Below are positions 21,391 through 31,441 of a stretch of 63,872 nucleotides of DNA, piece by piece (positions within the stretch are counted from its first letter, which is position 1; each line of letters starts with the position of its first letter). The notes below the pieces were generated by a model. That model saw only the letters and a list, made by a program, of their open reading frames with translations. It had not been told where the DNA came from and searched no databases. A program made the translations under genes and the position numbers. This stretch comes from Colwellia sp. (GTDB taxonomy: Bacteria; Pseudomonadota; Gammaproteobacteria; Enterobacterales; Alteromonadaceae), in assembly GCA_029938115.1 (NCBI GenBank), contig JAPYOP010000026.1:1-63872 (forward strand), given 5' to 3'.

Positions 21391-24174
21391 ATGCATAAAA
21401 TAAGCCTCAAAGATTGGGTAGTATTACTAACTATTTTGCCAACAGCGATAATAGCTTTTGGCCTTGCTGGCTATTTTTCATATAATCGTAGTTCAGAGCT
21501 TAATGAATTTTTAAATTTAAGAGCTCAAAGCATTATTGAACCCTTAGCTATTACCAGTAAAAGTGCTCTTCTAGACAGTGACCGTGAAAAACTACGTATT
21601 ATCATCAGTGCAGCACATCGCAGCCAATCTAGCTTAGTCAAAAGTATTGCCATATTCACCTTAGATAATCAGATTTTTGTTACCAGTGCCTACCACGGCA
21701 ATACTAATTTAATGCGTTTAAAAGCAGGAAACGAAATCCCGACCTACACTCAAGGTGAACATTCAGATGATTACATTATTTTTCGTACCCCAATCATAGA
21801 AGAAAAAGCAGGTAATAAAAGCAAACCCGAAACGCTTGGTTACATTGCTGTTCATATTGATAAAAACCAAATAAAATTCAAGCAACAAAGTCAGTATATT
21901 ATTGCATTTACTATGGCTTTTCTTTCTACTTTGCTCAGCGGTATTTTTGCTCTACAACTTATTCGAAATGTTGCTAAACCGGTTAATTCAATGGTACATG
22001 CAATTGACCGTATTCGAGAAGGCAAGCTTGAAAGCCGAGTAAGTGGCCAACTTGTCGGTGAGTTGAACTTCTTGAAAAATGGTATCAACGCCATGGCACA
22101 ATCATTAGGTAACTACCAAAATGAAATGCAAGGCAGTATCGATCAAGCAACTATTGATTTACGTGAAAGCTTAGAACAATATGAAATTCAAAATGTTGAA
22201 TTAAGTATAGCCAAGAAAAAAGCGCAAGAAGCGAATAAGATAAAGTCTGAATTTTTGGCTAATATGAGCCATGAACTACGCACACCATTAAACGGGGTTA
22301 TAGGCTTTACTAGGCAGGTACTTAAAACCCCGCTCAGTGATTCTCAGCGGGACTATTTACAGACCATAGATAGGTCTGCCAATAATCTGCTAACGATTAT
22401 TAATGACATTCTTGATTTCTCTAAACTCGATGCCGGTAAAATGGTGATTGAGAGTATTCCCTTCTCGCTAAGAGAGTCTATTGAAGAGAGTCTCACGCTC
22501 CTTACACCAAGTGCTCATAAAAAAGAAATAGAGTTATCTATTAAAATAGATAATTCTATTCCTGATTCATTATTAGGCGACGCTATGCGCATCAAGCAAA
22601 TAATGAGTAACTTAGTAAGCAATGCAATCAAGTTTACTCAATATGGCTCTGTCATTATTGATGTGGTCTATAAGGTAATTAATGCCAAGCAAGCTGCAGT
22701 AAAAATAACAGTGACCGATACGGGGATTGGTATGAATACCGATCAACAACAAGCTATTTTCAAAGCATTTGCTCAAGCTGATCAAAGTATCACTCGTCTA
22801 CACGGTGGCACAGGTTTAGGCTTGGTTATTTGTCAACGATTGGCATACGAAATGAAGGGTGATATTGGTTTTAGTTCAAGAGAAAATAATGGCTCTGTCT
22901 TTTGGTTCAACTTTGAATGTGGCGTTAATACATTGTCTCTTGCTGGCGAACTTGATCATCTACGTTTAGCCAATAAATCTATTTTATATTATGAGCCCCA
23001 CTCTCACAGTAGATCGGCAACCTGTGATATTTTACTCAACTGGCAAATGCAGGTCACTCAAGTAGAAAGCATTCAACAGCTAAATGAAATCCTTGAACTA
23101 GAAAATCAGCAAGCAGAGGTTAGCTTTGACTATGCGTTGATTGGTCATGATCGAACAGCTACCGCACTGAGTGATTTGAAAAAAATAATTGCACAAGTTA
23201 AACCTCATGTAGCAAATGTACATTTAGCTATTAATAGTAACTCTCCAAGTTTGCAAGACGCTTTAATTGCAAGTGGCGCACTAAGTTGTTTAAGTAAGCC
23301 TGTTATAGCCAAAAAACTTTATAGCGCTTTACTTGCCGAACCAGAGAGCTTATTTGCTCCTAATAAACAAATACTGCCTATAAAAGTGTTAGCTGTTGAT
23401 GATAATGAAGCTAATTTAAAATTAATAAACGCTTTGCTGCTTGAACAAGTCAACGAAGTGGTACTTGCCGATAATGGCATGAAGGCATTGGAGTTATGTC
23501 AAAATGAAAATTTCGCTTTGATTTTCATGGATATTCAAATGCCAATAATGGATGGAATTAGTACACTAAAAGCTATTCGGAGCAACTCTTGCAACACAAC
23601 AACACCGGTTATTGCTGTTACAGCACACGCATTAAGCGGAGAGAAAGAGAAAATGCAGCAGCAAGGTTTCAACGCCTATATGACAAAACCCATTGATGAA
23701 ACAATGCTCAGCCATATTATTTATGAATACTGTGATGTTAATCACTTTATAAGTAGTGCTCAACAAAAGGAATTAACAGAAGCCAAGCCAGTTTTAATTT
23801 CCAAGCAAGTAGAACAAAATGCAAAAGCTGTTGATTGGCAGTTAGCATTAGAAAGAACAGGTGATAGAGAAGAACTAGCTAAAGAAATGCTAACAGGCTT
23901 AATTGAAGGCTTGCCAGAGAGCCAAAAAGAAATTAGTAATGCATTAGTTAAAGATGATACGAATGAATTAAAAAGCTTAATACATAAGCTAAATGGTGCT
24001 TGTTGTTATACCGGTGTACCAAACTTAAGCACGGTTTGCCAAGAGCTTGAAACTCAATTGAAAAAAGGTGCTGATTTGGATGATTTAGAGCCTGAATTTT
24101 TAGATCTTTTCGAACAAATAGAGCAGGTATTAATGCAAGCACCTAAAGTACTTGCTGAATTAGAAGAGAGTTGA
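21391..24174 (+). CDS. barA: Hybrid sensor histidine kinase BarA
   Basis: BarA phosphorylates the response regulator UvrY/GacA, which controls Csr small RNAs. Two transmembrane helices (about 10-30 and 170-190) flank a periplasmic domain, followed by HAMP. The histidine kinase has the H-box FLANMSHELRTPLNG with H294, N-box LVSNAIKFT and G-boxes DTGIGM and GGTGLGL. A degenerate middle receiver-like region (about 525-650) precedes the true receiver with LAVDDNEANL and D714 (FMDIQMP). The C-terminal HPt domain has H865 (LIHKLNGACCYTG). The 927 residues match BarA (918 in E. coli), and the divergent rlmD neighbour supports the name. uvrY and csrB are not in this window. Confidence 0.95.
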   Translation: MHKISLKDWVVLLTILPTAIIAFGLAGYFSYNRSSELNEFLNLRAQSIIEPLAITSKSALLDSDREKLRIIISAAHRSQSSLVKSIAIFTLDNQIFVTSAYHGNTNLMRLKAGNEIPTYTQGEHSDDYIIFRTPIIEEKAGNKSKPETLGYIAVHIDKNQIKFKQQSQYIIAFTMAFLSTLLSGIFALQLIRNVAKPVNSMVHAIDRIREGKLESRVSGQLVGELNFLKNGINAMAQSLGNYQNEMQGSIDQATIDLRESLEQYEIQNVELSIAKKKAQEANKIKSEFLANMSHELRTPLNGVIGFTRQVLKTPLSDSQRDYLQTIDRSANNLLTIINDILDFSKLDAGKMVIESIPFSLRESIEESLTLLTPSAHKKEIELSIKIDNSIPDSLLGDAMRIKQIMSNLVSNAIKFTQYGSVIIDVVYKVINAKQAAVKITVTDTGIGMNTDQQQAIFKAFAQADQSITRLHGGTGLGLVICQRLAYEMKGDIGFSSRENNGSVFWFNFECGVNTLSLAGELDHLRLANKSILYYEPHSHSRSATCDILLNWQMQVTQVESIQQLNEILELENQQAEVSFDYALIGHDRTATALSDLKKIIAQVKPHVANVHLAINSNSPSLQDALIASGALSCLSKPVIAKKLYSALLAEPESLFAPNKQILPIKVLAVDDNEANLKLINALLLEQVNEVVLADNGMKALELCQNENFALIFMDIQMPIMDGISTLKAIRSNSCNTTTPVIAVTAHALSGEKEKMQQQGFNAYMTKPIDETMLSHIIYEYCDVNHFISSAQQKELTEAKPVLISKQVEQNAKAVDWQLALERTGDREELAKEMLTGLIEGLPESQKEISNALVKDDTNELKSLIHKLNGACCYTGVPNLSTVCQELETQLKKGADLDDLEPEFLDLFEQIEQVLMQAPKVLAELEES

Positions 24175-24196
24175 GGTTAAGTTATCTCGTCTACGA

Positions 24197-24445
24197 TTAA
24201 TCTCGAATGTTAACGTTAGGAGATGTATTGATATCACCGTCTTCTGTAATTATCGCAACACCTGAACTACAAGTAAGCACAGCCAAACTATGGCCTTTTT
24301 CATTACGTACAAAAGATAATTCATAACCAAATTTACCTAAGCTGCTAGCAGAAAATTTTTGCGCTAACGATAACTTATTCCACCAAGCAGACTGTTCGGG
24401 GGATGGTTGACGCCTTTCCAGCATAGGTTTTTCTTGCACTTGCAT
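24197..24445 (-). CDS. Small hypothetical protein
   Basis: An 82-residue soluble protein with no recognised domain. It begins with a hydrophilic stretch (MQVQEKPMLERRQPSP), then KLSLAQKFSASSLGKFGYELSFVR and a predicted beta segment LAVLTCSSGVAIITEDGDI. AAGGAG about 7 nt before the ATG is a good ribosome site and supports a real gene. It faces the 3' end of barA. Confidence 0.65.
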   Translation of the reverse strand: MQVQEKPMLERRQPSPEQSAWWNKLSLAQKFSASSLGKFGYELSFVRNEKGHSLAVLTCSSGVAIITEDGDINTSPNVNIRD

Positions 24446-24603
24446 AATAACTCCTTACAAAATCACTTTATACAACCGATAGCTAAATTTAAAGCAGCTA
24501 CCACTAAAGAGCAGAATATCAGAGACACCCTAGCCTTAAGTGTAGTACAAAAAACACCTAAAAAGAAATAAACACTTATACTTAGTAGCTATTTATGCTA
24601 ACG

Positions 24604-24981
24604 CTATGAAAGCGTGACAAAAGCAGTCGCATAAAGCTTTTCATCCGCAAGAGATATGTGCCAATACTTAGCCTTTAGTGAATGAGCTACATCTAAAGCT
24701 CGACCTGAAAGTTCAAGAATAGGCTGACCACTTTCGAGTGATTTAATCTCAATATGCTGAAAAGAAACGCCGTTGGCAATCCCTGTGCCTAACGCTTTTG
24801 CTGCTGCTTCTTTTCCAGCCCAACGCTTAGCAAGATATCGCTCAGGATGATTAGTATCAGCATAGAACTGAAACTCAGATATAGTTAACACTCGCTTCGC
24901 CAAACGATCACGAGTAGCTGTAGCCATATCAGCAATGCGGCTGATTTCAATAATATCAGTACCAATACCAACAACTGGCAT
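24604..24981 (-). CDS. acpS: Holo-[acyl-carrier-protein] synthase AcpS
   Basis: AcpS transfers 4'-phosphopantetheine from CoA to acyl carrier protein. The conserved start VGIGTDIIEISRI holds the Mg ligand aspartate (D8), and RWAGKEAAAKALGTGI holds the second metal-binding glutamate. The length of 125 residues is normal. It is the last gene of lepA-lepB-rnc-era-recO-pdxJ-acpS, 128 nt after pdxJ. Confidence 0.97.
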   Translation of the reverse strand: MPVVGIGTDIIEISRIADMATATRDRLAKRVLTISEFQFYADTNHPERYLAKRWAGKEAAAKALGTGIANGVSFQHIEIKSLESGQPILELSGRALDVAHSLKAKYWHISLADEKLYATAFVTLS

Positions 24982-25055
24982 ACTTGCTCCTATAATATGT
25001 GCAGGACTTTATTTTTCAAACTAAATTAATGAGACGTAATACCTTGAAACTACTG

Positions 25056-25072
25056 ACTCGCTACTCGTAACT
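25056..25072. repeat. Dispersed intergenic repeat, CGCTACTCG type
   Basis: The core actcgctactcgtaact recurs in other gaps of this window (near 41910, 44716 and 62444). It lies between pdxJ and acpS. Confidence 0.7.
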
Positions 25073-25097
25073 AACTTTCTTACCATTTTTACTTTTT

Positions 25098-25125
25098 AGC
25101 TTCTAGCTTCTAGCTTCTAGCTTCT
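25098..25125. repeat. Heptanucleotide tandem repeat (AGCTTCT)4
   Basis: Four exact tandem copies overlap the 3' end of pdxJ. The last codons and TAG stop of pdxJ fall inside the array. A 7-bp unit shifts the frame if copies change upstream of the stop. Confidence 0.9.
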
Positions 25126-25841
25126 AGCATCAAGGCTTTCATGTCGCGTATAGCCTTATCAAGACCATCAATAACTGCACGAGCAATAATAGCATGACCA
25201 ATATTCAACTCTATTATCTCTTCAATTGCAGCTATAGGTTTAACATTAAAATAATTTAAACCATGGCCGGCATTAACTTTTAAGCCGATACTGTGGGCAT
25301 ATTTAATCCCTTTAGTTAAGCGAACCAACTCAGCTTGTTGTGCTTCTTCTGTGGTAGCATCAGCATAATGTCCGGTATGGATTTCAATATAAGGCGCGCC
25401 ACTTGCTAAAGCCGCATCAATTTGCTTTTCATCTGCGTCAATAAATAAACTAACTTTAGTGCCTACGGCTGTTAACTTTGTAACGGCATCAGATACTTTA
25501 CTCAGTTGACCAACAACATCTAAACCACCTTCAGTGGTTAATTCTTCTCTTTTTTCCGGCACTAAACAACAAAAGGCAGGTTTAACATCACAGGCAATGG
25601 CAACCATTTCATCGGTAACGGCCATTTCGAAATTCATACGGGTATGCAATGTTTGCTTTAATACATGAATATCGCGGTCTTGAATATGACGTCTATCTTC
25701 ACGTAAATGAACAGTTATACCATCAGCACCTGCATGTTCAGCAACACTAGCAGCATAAACAGGATCAGGATAATTAGTGCCTCTTGCTTGGCGTAATGTA
25801 GCAATATGATCAACATTAACGCCTAAAAGTAATTCTTTCAT
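25110..25841 (-). CDS. pdxJ: Pyridoxine 5'-phosphate synthase PdxJ
   Basis: PdxJ condenses 1-deoxyxylulose 5-phosphate with 3-amino-2-oxopropyl phosphate to pyridoxine 5'-phosphate. The TIM-barrel marks are [41 protein letters not shown] (substrate and phosphate binding), and the C-terminal GHGLNYFNV and [12 protein letters not shown]. The length is 243 residues. The last residues EARS come from the heptamer repeat at the stop codon. pdxA, which makes its co-substrate, is at 48.5 kb in this window. Confidence 0.98.
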   Translation of the reverse strand: MKELLLGVNVDHIATLRQARGTNYPDPVYAASVAEHAGADGITVHLREDRRHIQDRDIHVLKQTLHTRMNFEMAVTDEMVAIACDVKPAFCCLVPEKREELTTEGGLDVVGQLSKVSDAVTKLTAVGTKVSLFIDADEKQIDAALASGAPYIEIHTGHYADATTEEAQQAELVRLTKGIKYAHSIGLKVNAGHGLNYFNVKPIAAIEEIIELNIGHAIIARAVIDGLDKAIRDMKALMLEARS

Positions 25842-25855
25842 TTTTTCTCTCTTTT

Positions 25856-26584
25856 TTATCTTTTTTCAAATAACTTACGACTGTTTAAAGGTTTGCCATC
25901 AAGTAAATGGTTAATTACATCTCGCATTAACAGTTTAAAAGTTTTTTCAGCTTCTTTATTAACAAGCACTTTATCATGATGAATATGCTGTGCAATAGCT
26001 TGCAAGTGCTCGGTATTAAACCAAGGAGTACTAATACTAGCGATTGCATATTTATATGCGGGCATAAAACCTTGTTCAGCTAAATAATAAAAACCAGCAA
26101 CACTCTCACTATTTTCATTAAATACCGGGGTAAAATCAAACGATAAACCAAGTTCAGCTAATAAGGATAGTTCAAACTGTCTTAATTGTGGAGCAATAGG
26201 TAAGTCTTCTGATAATGCCGAAAGTGTTAATTGATATTGATTAAACAGATCCTCACAAACACTATCATCAATTAATAAACGTACGAGTAGCTCATTAAGA
26301 TAAAAGCCACTATATAGGCTGTCTTTACTCAAAGAATAGGAGTTTGCTATTGTTTCTACTTGAGAAATTCGTTTTAAACCTGCACCTTTCGCTTTAAAAG
26401 TAAATTTCAACGGTAAAAATGGCTGCAACAACCCTTTTTTAATTGAGCGCTTAGATTGCCCGACATAGACCAGCGCCGATATTTTACCTTCTTGCTCAGT
26501 TAAAAGCTCAACGAGCTGTTGGTTCTCTTGGAAAGGTCTAGAGTGAAGCACAAAAGCATGTTGCTCTATCTGTTTATTTGACAT
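25856..26584 (-). CDS. recO: DNA repair protein RecO
   Basis: RecO works with RecF and RecR to load RecA on gapped DNA. The N-terminal OB fold carries [21 protein letters not shown], then [24 protein letters not shown]. The C-terminal helical domain has [29 protein letters not shown] and the end motif LNSRKLFEK. The 242-residue length matches E. coli. It lies between era and pdxJ in the standard order. Confidence 0.95.
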   Translation of the reverse strand: MSNKQIEQHAFVLHSRPFQENQQLVELLTEQEGKISALVYVGQSKRSIKKGLLQPFLPLKFTFKAKGAGLKRISQVETIANSYSLSKDSLYSGFYLNELLVRLLIDDSVCEDLFNQYQLTLSALSEDLPIAPQLRQFELSLLAELGLSFDFTPVFNENSESVAGFYYLAEQGFMPAYKYAIASISTPWFNTEHLQAIAQHIHHDKVLVNKEAEKTFKLLMRDVINHLLDGKPLNSRKLFEKR

Positions 26585-26634
26585 AACAACTGTATACTAA
26601 ATAGATCTCGTAACGTTGAACCAGTAACGGTTGT

Positions 26635-27546
26635 TTAGCCTGAATAATCATCGCCATAACCTAGACTTCTTAAAGCGCGTTCATCATCAGCCCAACCCGA
26701 TTTAACCTTTACCCATGTTTCTAAAAAAACCTTACTCTCAAACAAGTTTTCCATATCTCGTCTTGCTTCTTGACCAATGGTTTTCAAACGTTCGCCTTTA
26801 TTGCCAATGACCATACGCTTTTGGCTATCACGCTCAACGAGTATTAAAGCGTTAATATGGATAATACCCTTATTATCCATTTTAAACTGTTCGATTTCTA
26901 CTGTGGTTGAATAAGGTAATTCGTCGCCGGTAAAGCGAATAAGTTTTTCACGAATAATTTCTGATGCCATAAAGCGGCTAGATCGATCAGTGATATGATC
27001 TTCTGGGAACCAAAAATCGCTCTCAGGTAAACTAGCTATACAAAGTTTTCTAATTGTATCAACACCATGGCCTTTACTAGCAGAAATAGGCACAATATCT
27101 CTAAATTCATGCATCGCCCCAAGCTTTTGTAAATGAGGTAATAACGCGTCTTTATCTGAGATATTATCTATTTTATTCACCACTAAAATACAAGGTGAGC
27201 CGCTCTTTTTGATTTTATTAAGTACTAAATCATCATCAACAGTCCAATGAGTACCTTCGACTAAAAACACCACAAGTTCGACTTCAGCAATAGAGCTAGC
27301 AGCAGCACGATTCATCAATCGGTTAATCGCTCGCTTCTCTTCTGAGTGTAAGCCGGGAGTATCAACTAAAACGGCTTGTCTATTTTCTTGTGTCAAAATG
27401 CCTAAAATACGATGACGCGTTGTTTGCGGTTTGCGCGAGGTGATACTGATTTTTTGACCAAGCAAAGCATTCAGTAACGTAGATTTACCGACATTTGGGC
27501 GACCAACAATAGCGATTAACCCCGCATAGGTAGATTCATGACTCAT
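26635..27546 (-). CDS. era: Ribosome-assembly GTPase Era
   Basis: Era binds 16S rRNA and helps 30S maturation. The GTPase motifs are G1 [10 protein letters not shown]3 DTPGLH and G4 NKID. The C-terminal KH domain includes [20 protein letters not shown]. The 303-residue length is normal. Its start lies 8 nt after the rnc stop, the conserved rnc-era pair. Confidence 0.98.
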   Translation of the reverse strand: MSHESTYAGLIAIVGRPNVGKSTLLNALLGQKISITSRKPQTTRHRILGILTQENRQAVLVDTPGLHSEEKRAINRLMNRAAASSIAEVELVVFLVEGTHWTVDDDLVLNKIKKSGSPCILVVNKIDNISDKDALLPHLQKLGAMHEFRDIVPISASKGHGVDTIRKLCIASLPESDFWFPEDHITDRSSRFMASEIIREKLIRFTGDELPYSTTVEIEQFKMDNKGIIHINALILVERDSQKRMVIGNKGERLKTIGQEARRDMENLFESKVFLETWVKVKSGWADDERALRSLGYGDDYSG

Positions 27547-27553
27547 TGATTTT

Positions 27554-28309
27554 TCACCTTATTACTTTACTTTTTTGCTGTTTATTTTTACTGTTTTTTT
27601 GCTTAGCTTTATTTATATTTTCTAACAAAGCTAATACCTGCTGTGCCGCTGACTGCTCAGCTTTACGTCTACTTGTTCCTTTAGCGATAACCTCTGTATC
27701 AATAATCTCTGTAAGGCAGCGAACAGTAAACTGTTGGTTATGAGATTGTCCGCTAGTATCAATTACATCGTATACAGGCAAAGAAATTTTTCGCCCTTGC
27801 AAGTATTCTTGTAAACGAGTTTTCGGATCTTTTTGCTCATTCCCTGGTTTAATAGCACTTAAACGCTGCGCAAACCAAGTTAAAATTAATTGCTTACACT
27901 GAGTAATATCAGAGTCTAAATAAACAGCACCAATAATCGCTTCAATGGCATCTTCTAAAATAGACTCACGTCTATGACCGCCACTTTTAAGTTCACCAGG
28001 ACCTAAAATAAGATGTTCACCTAAATTAAAATCCCGACCTACTTCAGCTAAAGTCACCCCTTTCACTAAACTAGAGCGCATACGGGTTAAATCACCTTCA
28101 TCATGCTTAGGAAACTGTTCAAATAGAACTTCTGCAATAACAAAACCTAAAATAGAATCACCTAAAAACTCTAATCTTTCATTATGTAAACCTTTAGCAC
28201 TTCGGTGAGTTAACGCTTGAATAAGTAGTTCAGGTTGATTGAAACTATAACCAATTCTTTTAGATAACCTATTAATAGTTATAGAACTAGCCTGATTTTT
28301 TTTCGTCAT
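27554..28309 (-). CDS. rnc: Ribonuclease III
   Basis: RNase III cuts double-stranded RNA in rRNA and mRNA processing. The signature [21 protein letters not shown] holds the catalytic Glu/Asp. A second acidic site is in [18 protein letters not shown]. The C-terminal double-stranded RNA-binding domain starts at about residue 157 ([15 protein letters not shown]) and ends with a Lys/Gln-rich tail longer than in E. coli (251 against 226 residues). Its start overlaps the last base of lepB. Confidence 0.97.
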   Translation of the reverse strand: MTKKNQASSITINRLSKRIGYSFNQPELLIQALTHRSAKGLHNERLEFLGDSILGFVIAEVLFEQFPKHDEGDLTRMRSSLVKGVTLAEVGRDFNLGEHLILGPGELKSGGHRRESILEDAIEAIIGAVYLDSDITQCKQLILTWFAQRLSAIKPGNEQKDPKTRLQEYLQGRKISLPVYDVIDTSGQSHNQQFTVRCLTEIIDTEVIAKGTSRRKAEQSAAQQVLALLENINKAKQKNSKNKQQKSKVIR

Positions 28310-29241
28310 TAGTTAATTGCACCAATACGTTCAAAGCGTACATTCGTCGGTATCCAATGAGGTAAAAAGCTATCATCTGCTCTGTCAAAATCAAAACTCA
28401 TCCAGATAGCTACCGCTTGACCCACTAAATTCTCTTCTGGAACAAAGCCCCAAAAACGCCCATCTAATGAATTATCACGGTTATCACCCATAACAAAGTA
28501 ATGGCCAGCGGGTACTAAAAACTCATCTTGAGCGGTACCGGCTTGCTGAAAATAATGTCCCGTTCTAGGTAGAGTGTATTGATCATTTAAAATGTTATGG
28601 GTTTTATCTAACATCACCGCTTCAAACTGATTCATACCGTCTTCCGCATCAGGACCTTGATATTTATTGGTGAAAGTATTAACGACTTGTACAAAACCTG
28701 GACACTTGGCATCTGACTCTTTACAAGCAGGTTGTATATACAGCGATTTATTTTTGTAAATAATGCGGTCGCCAGGTAAGCCAATAACACGCTTGATGTA
28801 ATCAACACGAGGGTCGCGTGGATATTTAAATACCACTGCATCACCTCGTTCAGGCAAACCAACATCAAAAAACTTATTGCGAGCAACAGGATCTCTTAAA
28901 CCATAATTAAACTTGTTCACAAGAATGAAATCACCATCAAGTAATGTTGGCATCATCGAACCAGAAGGGATTTGAAAAGGCTCGTAAATAAATGAACGCA
29001 ATATCAATACAAAGGCAATAACAGGAAAAATTTGCACTGAGGTATCAACCAAAGCTGATGGTTCCATCAGTGTGGCAATCGTTTCTTTAGGAAGCTCTAT
29101 TGCGCTATGTTCTCGCGCTGCTTTTTGTGCTTCTATAGCATTTAATTTGCGCTGTGACGCTAAATAAAACTTATCTGCAAACCATACAATGCCTGTTATC
29201 ACAGTGATTGCAACTAAGATGATTGAAAAATAAACGGCCAT
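28309..29241 (-). CDS. lepB: Signal peptidase I LepB
   Basis: LepB removes signal peptides from exported proteins at the periplasmic face. An N-terminal transmembrane helix (about 4-22) and a second one (about 69-83) precede the catalytic domain. The nucleophile S95 is in [15 protein letters not shown] and the general base K150 in [28 protein letters not shown] completes the family boxes. The length is 310 residues. lepA is 87 nt upstream and rnc overlaps downstream. Confidence 0.97.
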   Translation of the reverse strand: MAVYFSIILVAITVITGIVWFADKFYLASQRKLNAIEAQKAAREHSAIELPKETIATLMEPSALVDTSVQIFPVIAFVLILRSFIYEPFQIPSGSMMPTLLDGDFILVNKFNYGLRDPVARNKFFDVGLPERGDAVVFKYPRDPRVDYIKRVIGLPGDRIIYKNKSLYIQPACKESDAKCPGFVQVVNTFTNKYQGPDAEDGMNQFEAVMLDKTHNILNDQYTLPRTGHYFQQAGTAQDEFLVPAGHYFVMGDNRDNSLDGRFWGFVPEENLVGQAVAIWMSFDFDRADDSFLPHWIPTNVRFERIGAIN

Positions 29242-29328
29242 ACTTATCCTACTGTTAGTTCTTACTCAACAAGTAACCAGCAAAGAGTTTTTGTTTCTCG
29301 ATACTCATTATTTGAAATTTTATTACGA

Positions 29329-31137
29329 TTAATTATCTAATTTAAGTACTGCTAAAAACGCTTCTTGAGGTACTTCTACATTACCCACTTGCTTCATGCG
29401 CTTTTTGCCATCTTTCTGCTTTTGTAATAATTTTTTCTTACGGCTAATATCGCCACCATAACACTTAGCTGTCACGTTTTTACGCAATTGTTTCACAGTT
29501 GTTCTAGCTATGACGTTATTACCGATAGCCGCTTGAATAGCGATATCAAACATTTGACGGTGAATTAGCTCTTTAAGTTTATCAACTAACAATCGACCAC
29601 GAGCCGCTGAATTGGCTCTATGAGTAATCATCGCCAATGCATCTACTCTATCACCGTTAATCATTACATCAACACGTACCATATCAGCCGGCTCAAAACG
29701 AATAAAATGATAATCAAGAGAAGCATAACCACGACTGGTTGATTTTAGTTTATCAAAAAAGTCCATAACCACTTCAGCCATAGGTAACTCATAGGTTACA
29801 GCCACTTGATTACCATGATAAATAATATCTTTTTGCACGCCACGCTTTTCAATACATAAAGTAATAACATTACCTAAATATTCTTGCGGTACTAAAATAT
29901 TTGCTTGTACTATGGGTTCACGAATTTCATCAATGTTATTAGTTGCAGGTAAATCAGCAGGGTTATCAATGGATAATAAATCACCATTAGTACAGGCTAT
30001 TTCATAGTTTACCGTTGGCGCAGTGGTGATTAAATCAAGATCATATTCACGAGCCAAGCGCTCTTGAATAATTTCCATGTGCAACATACCAAGGAAACCG
30101 ATACGAAAACCAAAGCCTAAAGCGGATGAATTTTCTGGTTCAAAAAACAAGGAAGCATCATTTAAACTCAATTTATTCAACGCGTCGCGGAAGTTTTCAT
30201 AATCATCTGAGCTAATAGGAAAAATACCCGCATACACTTGCGGTTGTGCTTTTTTAAAACCAGATAATGCTTTTGAAGTTTCTTTCTTGCTGATAGTTAT
30301 GGTGTCACCTACTGGCGCACCATGAATTTCTTTAATACCAGCAATGATATATCCCACTTCACCCGCTCTTAATATACCGGTATCCGTTTGTTTGGGAGTA
30401 AAAATACCAACTTTATCAATTTGATGAACTTGTCCGGTAGACATCACCAACATTTTATCGCCTTTTTTCACTTCACCATTCATGATACGAACAAGTGAAA
30501 CAACACCTTGATAATTGTCAAACCATGAATCAACGATAAGCGCTTGTAATGGCTCATCGTAACTTCCTTCAGGTGCTGGGATATTCGCTACAATTGTTTC
30601 AAGCACTTCTTCAATACCTAAACCAGTTTTTGCAGAACAAGTAACAGCATCAGTAGCGTCAATACCAATAATATGTTCAATTTCTTCACAAACACGGTCA
30701 GGATCAGCTTGTGGTAAATCAATTTTATTTAAAATAGGTAAAACTTCTAAATCCATTTCAATTGCGGTATAACAATTCGCAACCGTTTGCGCTTCCACAC
30801 CTTGCCCAGCATCAACAACTAACAAAGCACCTTCACATGAAGCTAATGAACGTGACACTTCATAAGAAAAATCAACATGGCCTGGCGTATCGATAAAGTT
30901 AAGCTGATATATTTCACCATCGTTTGCTTTATAGTCCAAAGTCACACTTTGTGCTTTAATGGTAATGCCACGTTCACGTTCAATATCCATTGAATCAAGT
31001 ACTTGCGCTTCCATTTCACGTTCTTGCAATCCTCCACAATGTTGAATTAAACGATCGGAAAGCGTTGATTTACCATGATCGATGTGGGCAATAATTGAGA
31101 AGTTACGTATGTTTTTCATTTTATTGATATTTACCAT
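29329..31137 (-). CDS. lepA: Elongation factor 4 (LepA)
   Basis: LepA is a translational GTPase that acts on stalled or misassembled ribosomes. The G domain has [24 protein letters not shown] and NKIDLPQAD; the LepA-specific C-terminal domain ends [22 protein letters not shown]. The product is 602 residues from the first ATG. The second ATG, six codons in, gives [10 protein letters not shown] as in E. coli and is an equally good candidate, since neither has a strong ribosome site. It is the first gene of the lepA-lepB-rnc-era-recO-pdxJ-acpS run. Confidence 0.98.
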   Translation of the reverse strand: MVNINKMKNIRNFSIIAHIDHGKSTLSDRLIQHCGGLQEREMEAQVLDSMDIERERGITIKAQSVTLDYKANDGEIYQLNFIDTPGHVDFSYEVSRSLASCEGALLVVDAGQGVEAQTVANCYTAIEMDLEVLPILNKIDLPQADPDRVCEEIEHIIGIDATDAVTCSAKTGLGIEEVLETIVANIPAPEGSYDEPLQALIVDSWFDNYQGVVSLVRIMNGEVKKGDKMLVMSTGQVHQIDKVGIFTPKQTDTGILRAGEVGYIIAGIKEIHGAPVGDTITISKKETSKALSGFKKAQPQVYAGIFPISSDDYENFRDALNKLSLNDASLFFEPENSSALGFGFRIGFLGMLHMEIIQERLAREYDLDLITTAPTVNYEIACTNGDLLSIDNPADLPATNNIDEIREPIVQANILVPQEYLGNVITLCIEKRGVQKDIIYHGNQVAVTYELPMAEVVMDFFDKLKSTSRGYASLDYHFIRFEPADMVRVDVMINGDRVDALAMITHRANSAARGRLLVDKLKELIHRQMFDIAIQAAIGNNVIARTTVKQLRKNVTAKCYGGDISRKKKLLQKQKDGKKRMKQVGNVEVPQEAFLAVLKLDN

Positions 31138-31441
31138 TGTTCAGTATGATGTGTTGCGATTAGAGAGCACAAAATAATATCTACTTCTTATTAGGTCTAT
31201 TCGCTTTTCTATATTGCCGCGCATTATACATTAAAAATCGCATTGAAGTTAGTAGCCGAAAACTTAAGTTACAATTACTTATATTGAAAGTAAATTATGC
31301 AATTACTCACTTGAAAACTACATTAATTACTTTCATTTTTTAGATGTTCCAACTGTTGATTTAGCGGTCTAACTACTTGTTGATTCAGTGAGCGCTATGA
31401 ATATCCGATGTGATTTACAAAAATATTTACAATAATCTAAA
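31138..31441. other. Intergenic region upstream of lepA
   Basis: This 304-nt gap follows the S15-type hydrolase gene on the same strand and should hold the lepA promoter. It is strongly AT-rich. I saw no ORF, no clear terminator and no consensus promoter that I would trust. Confidence 0.5.
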
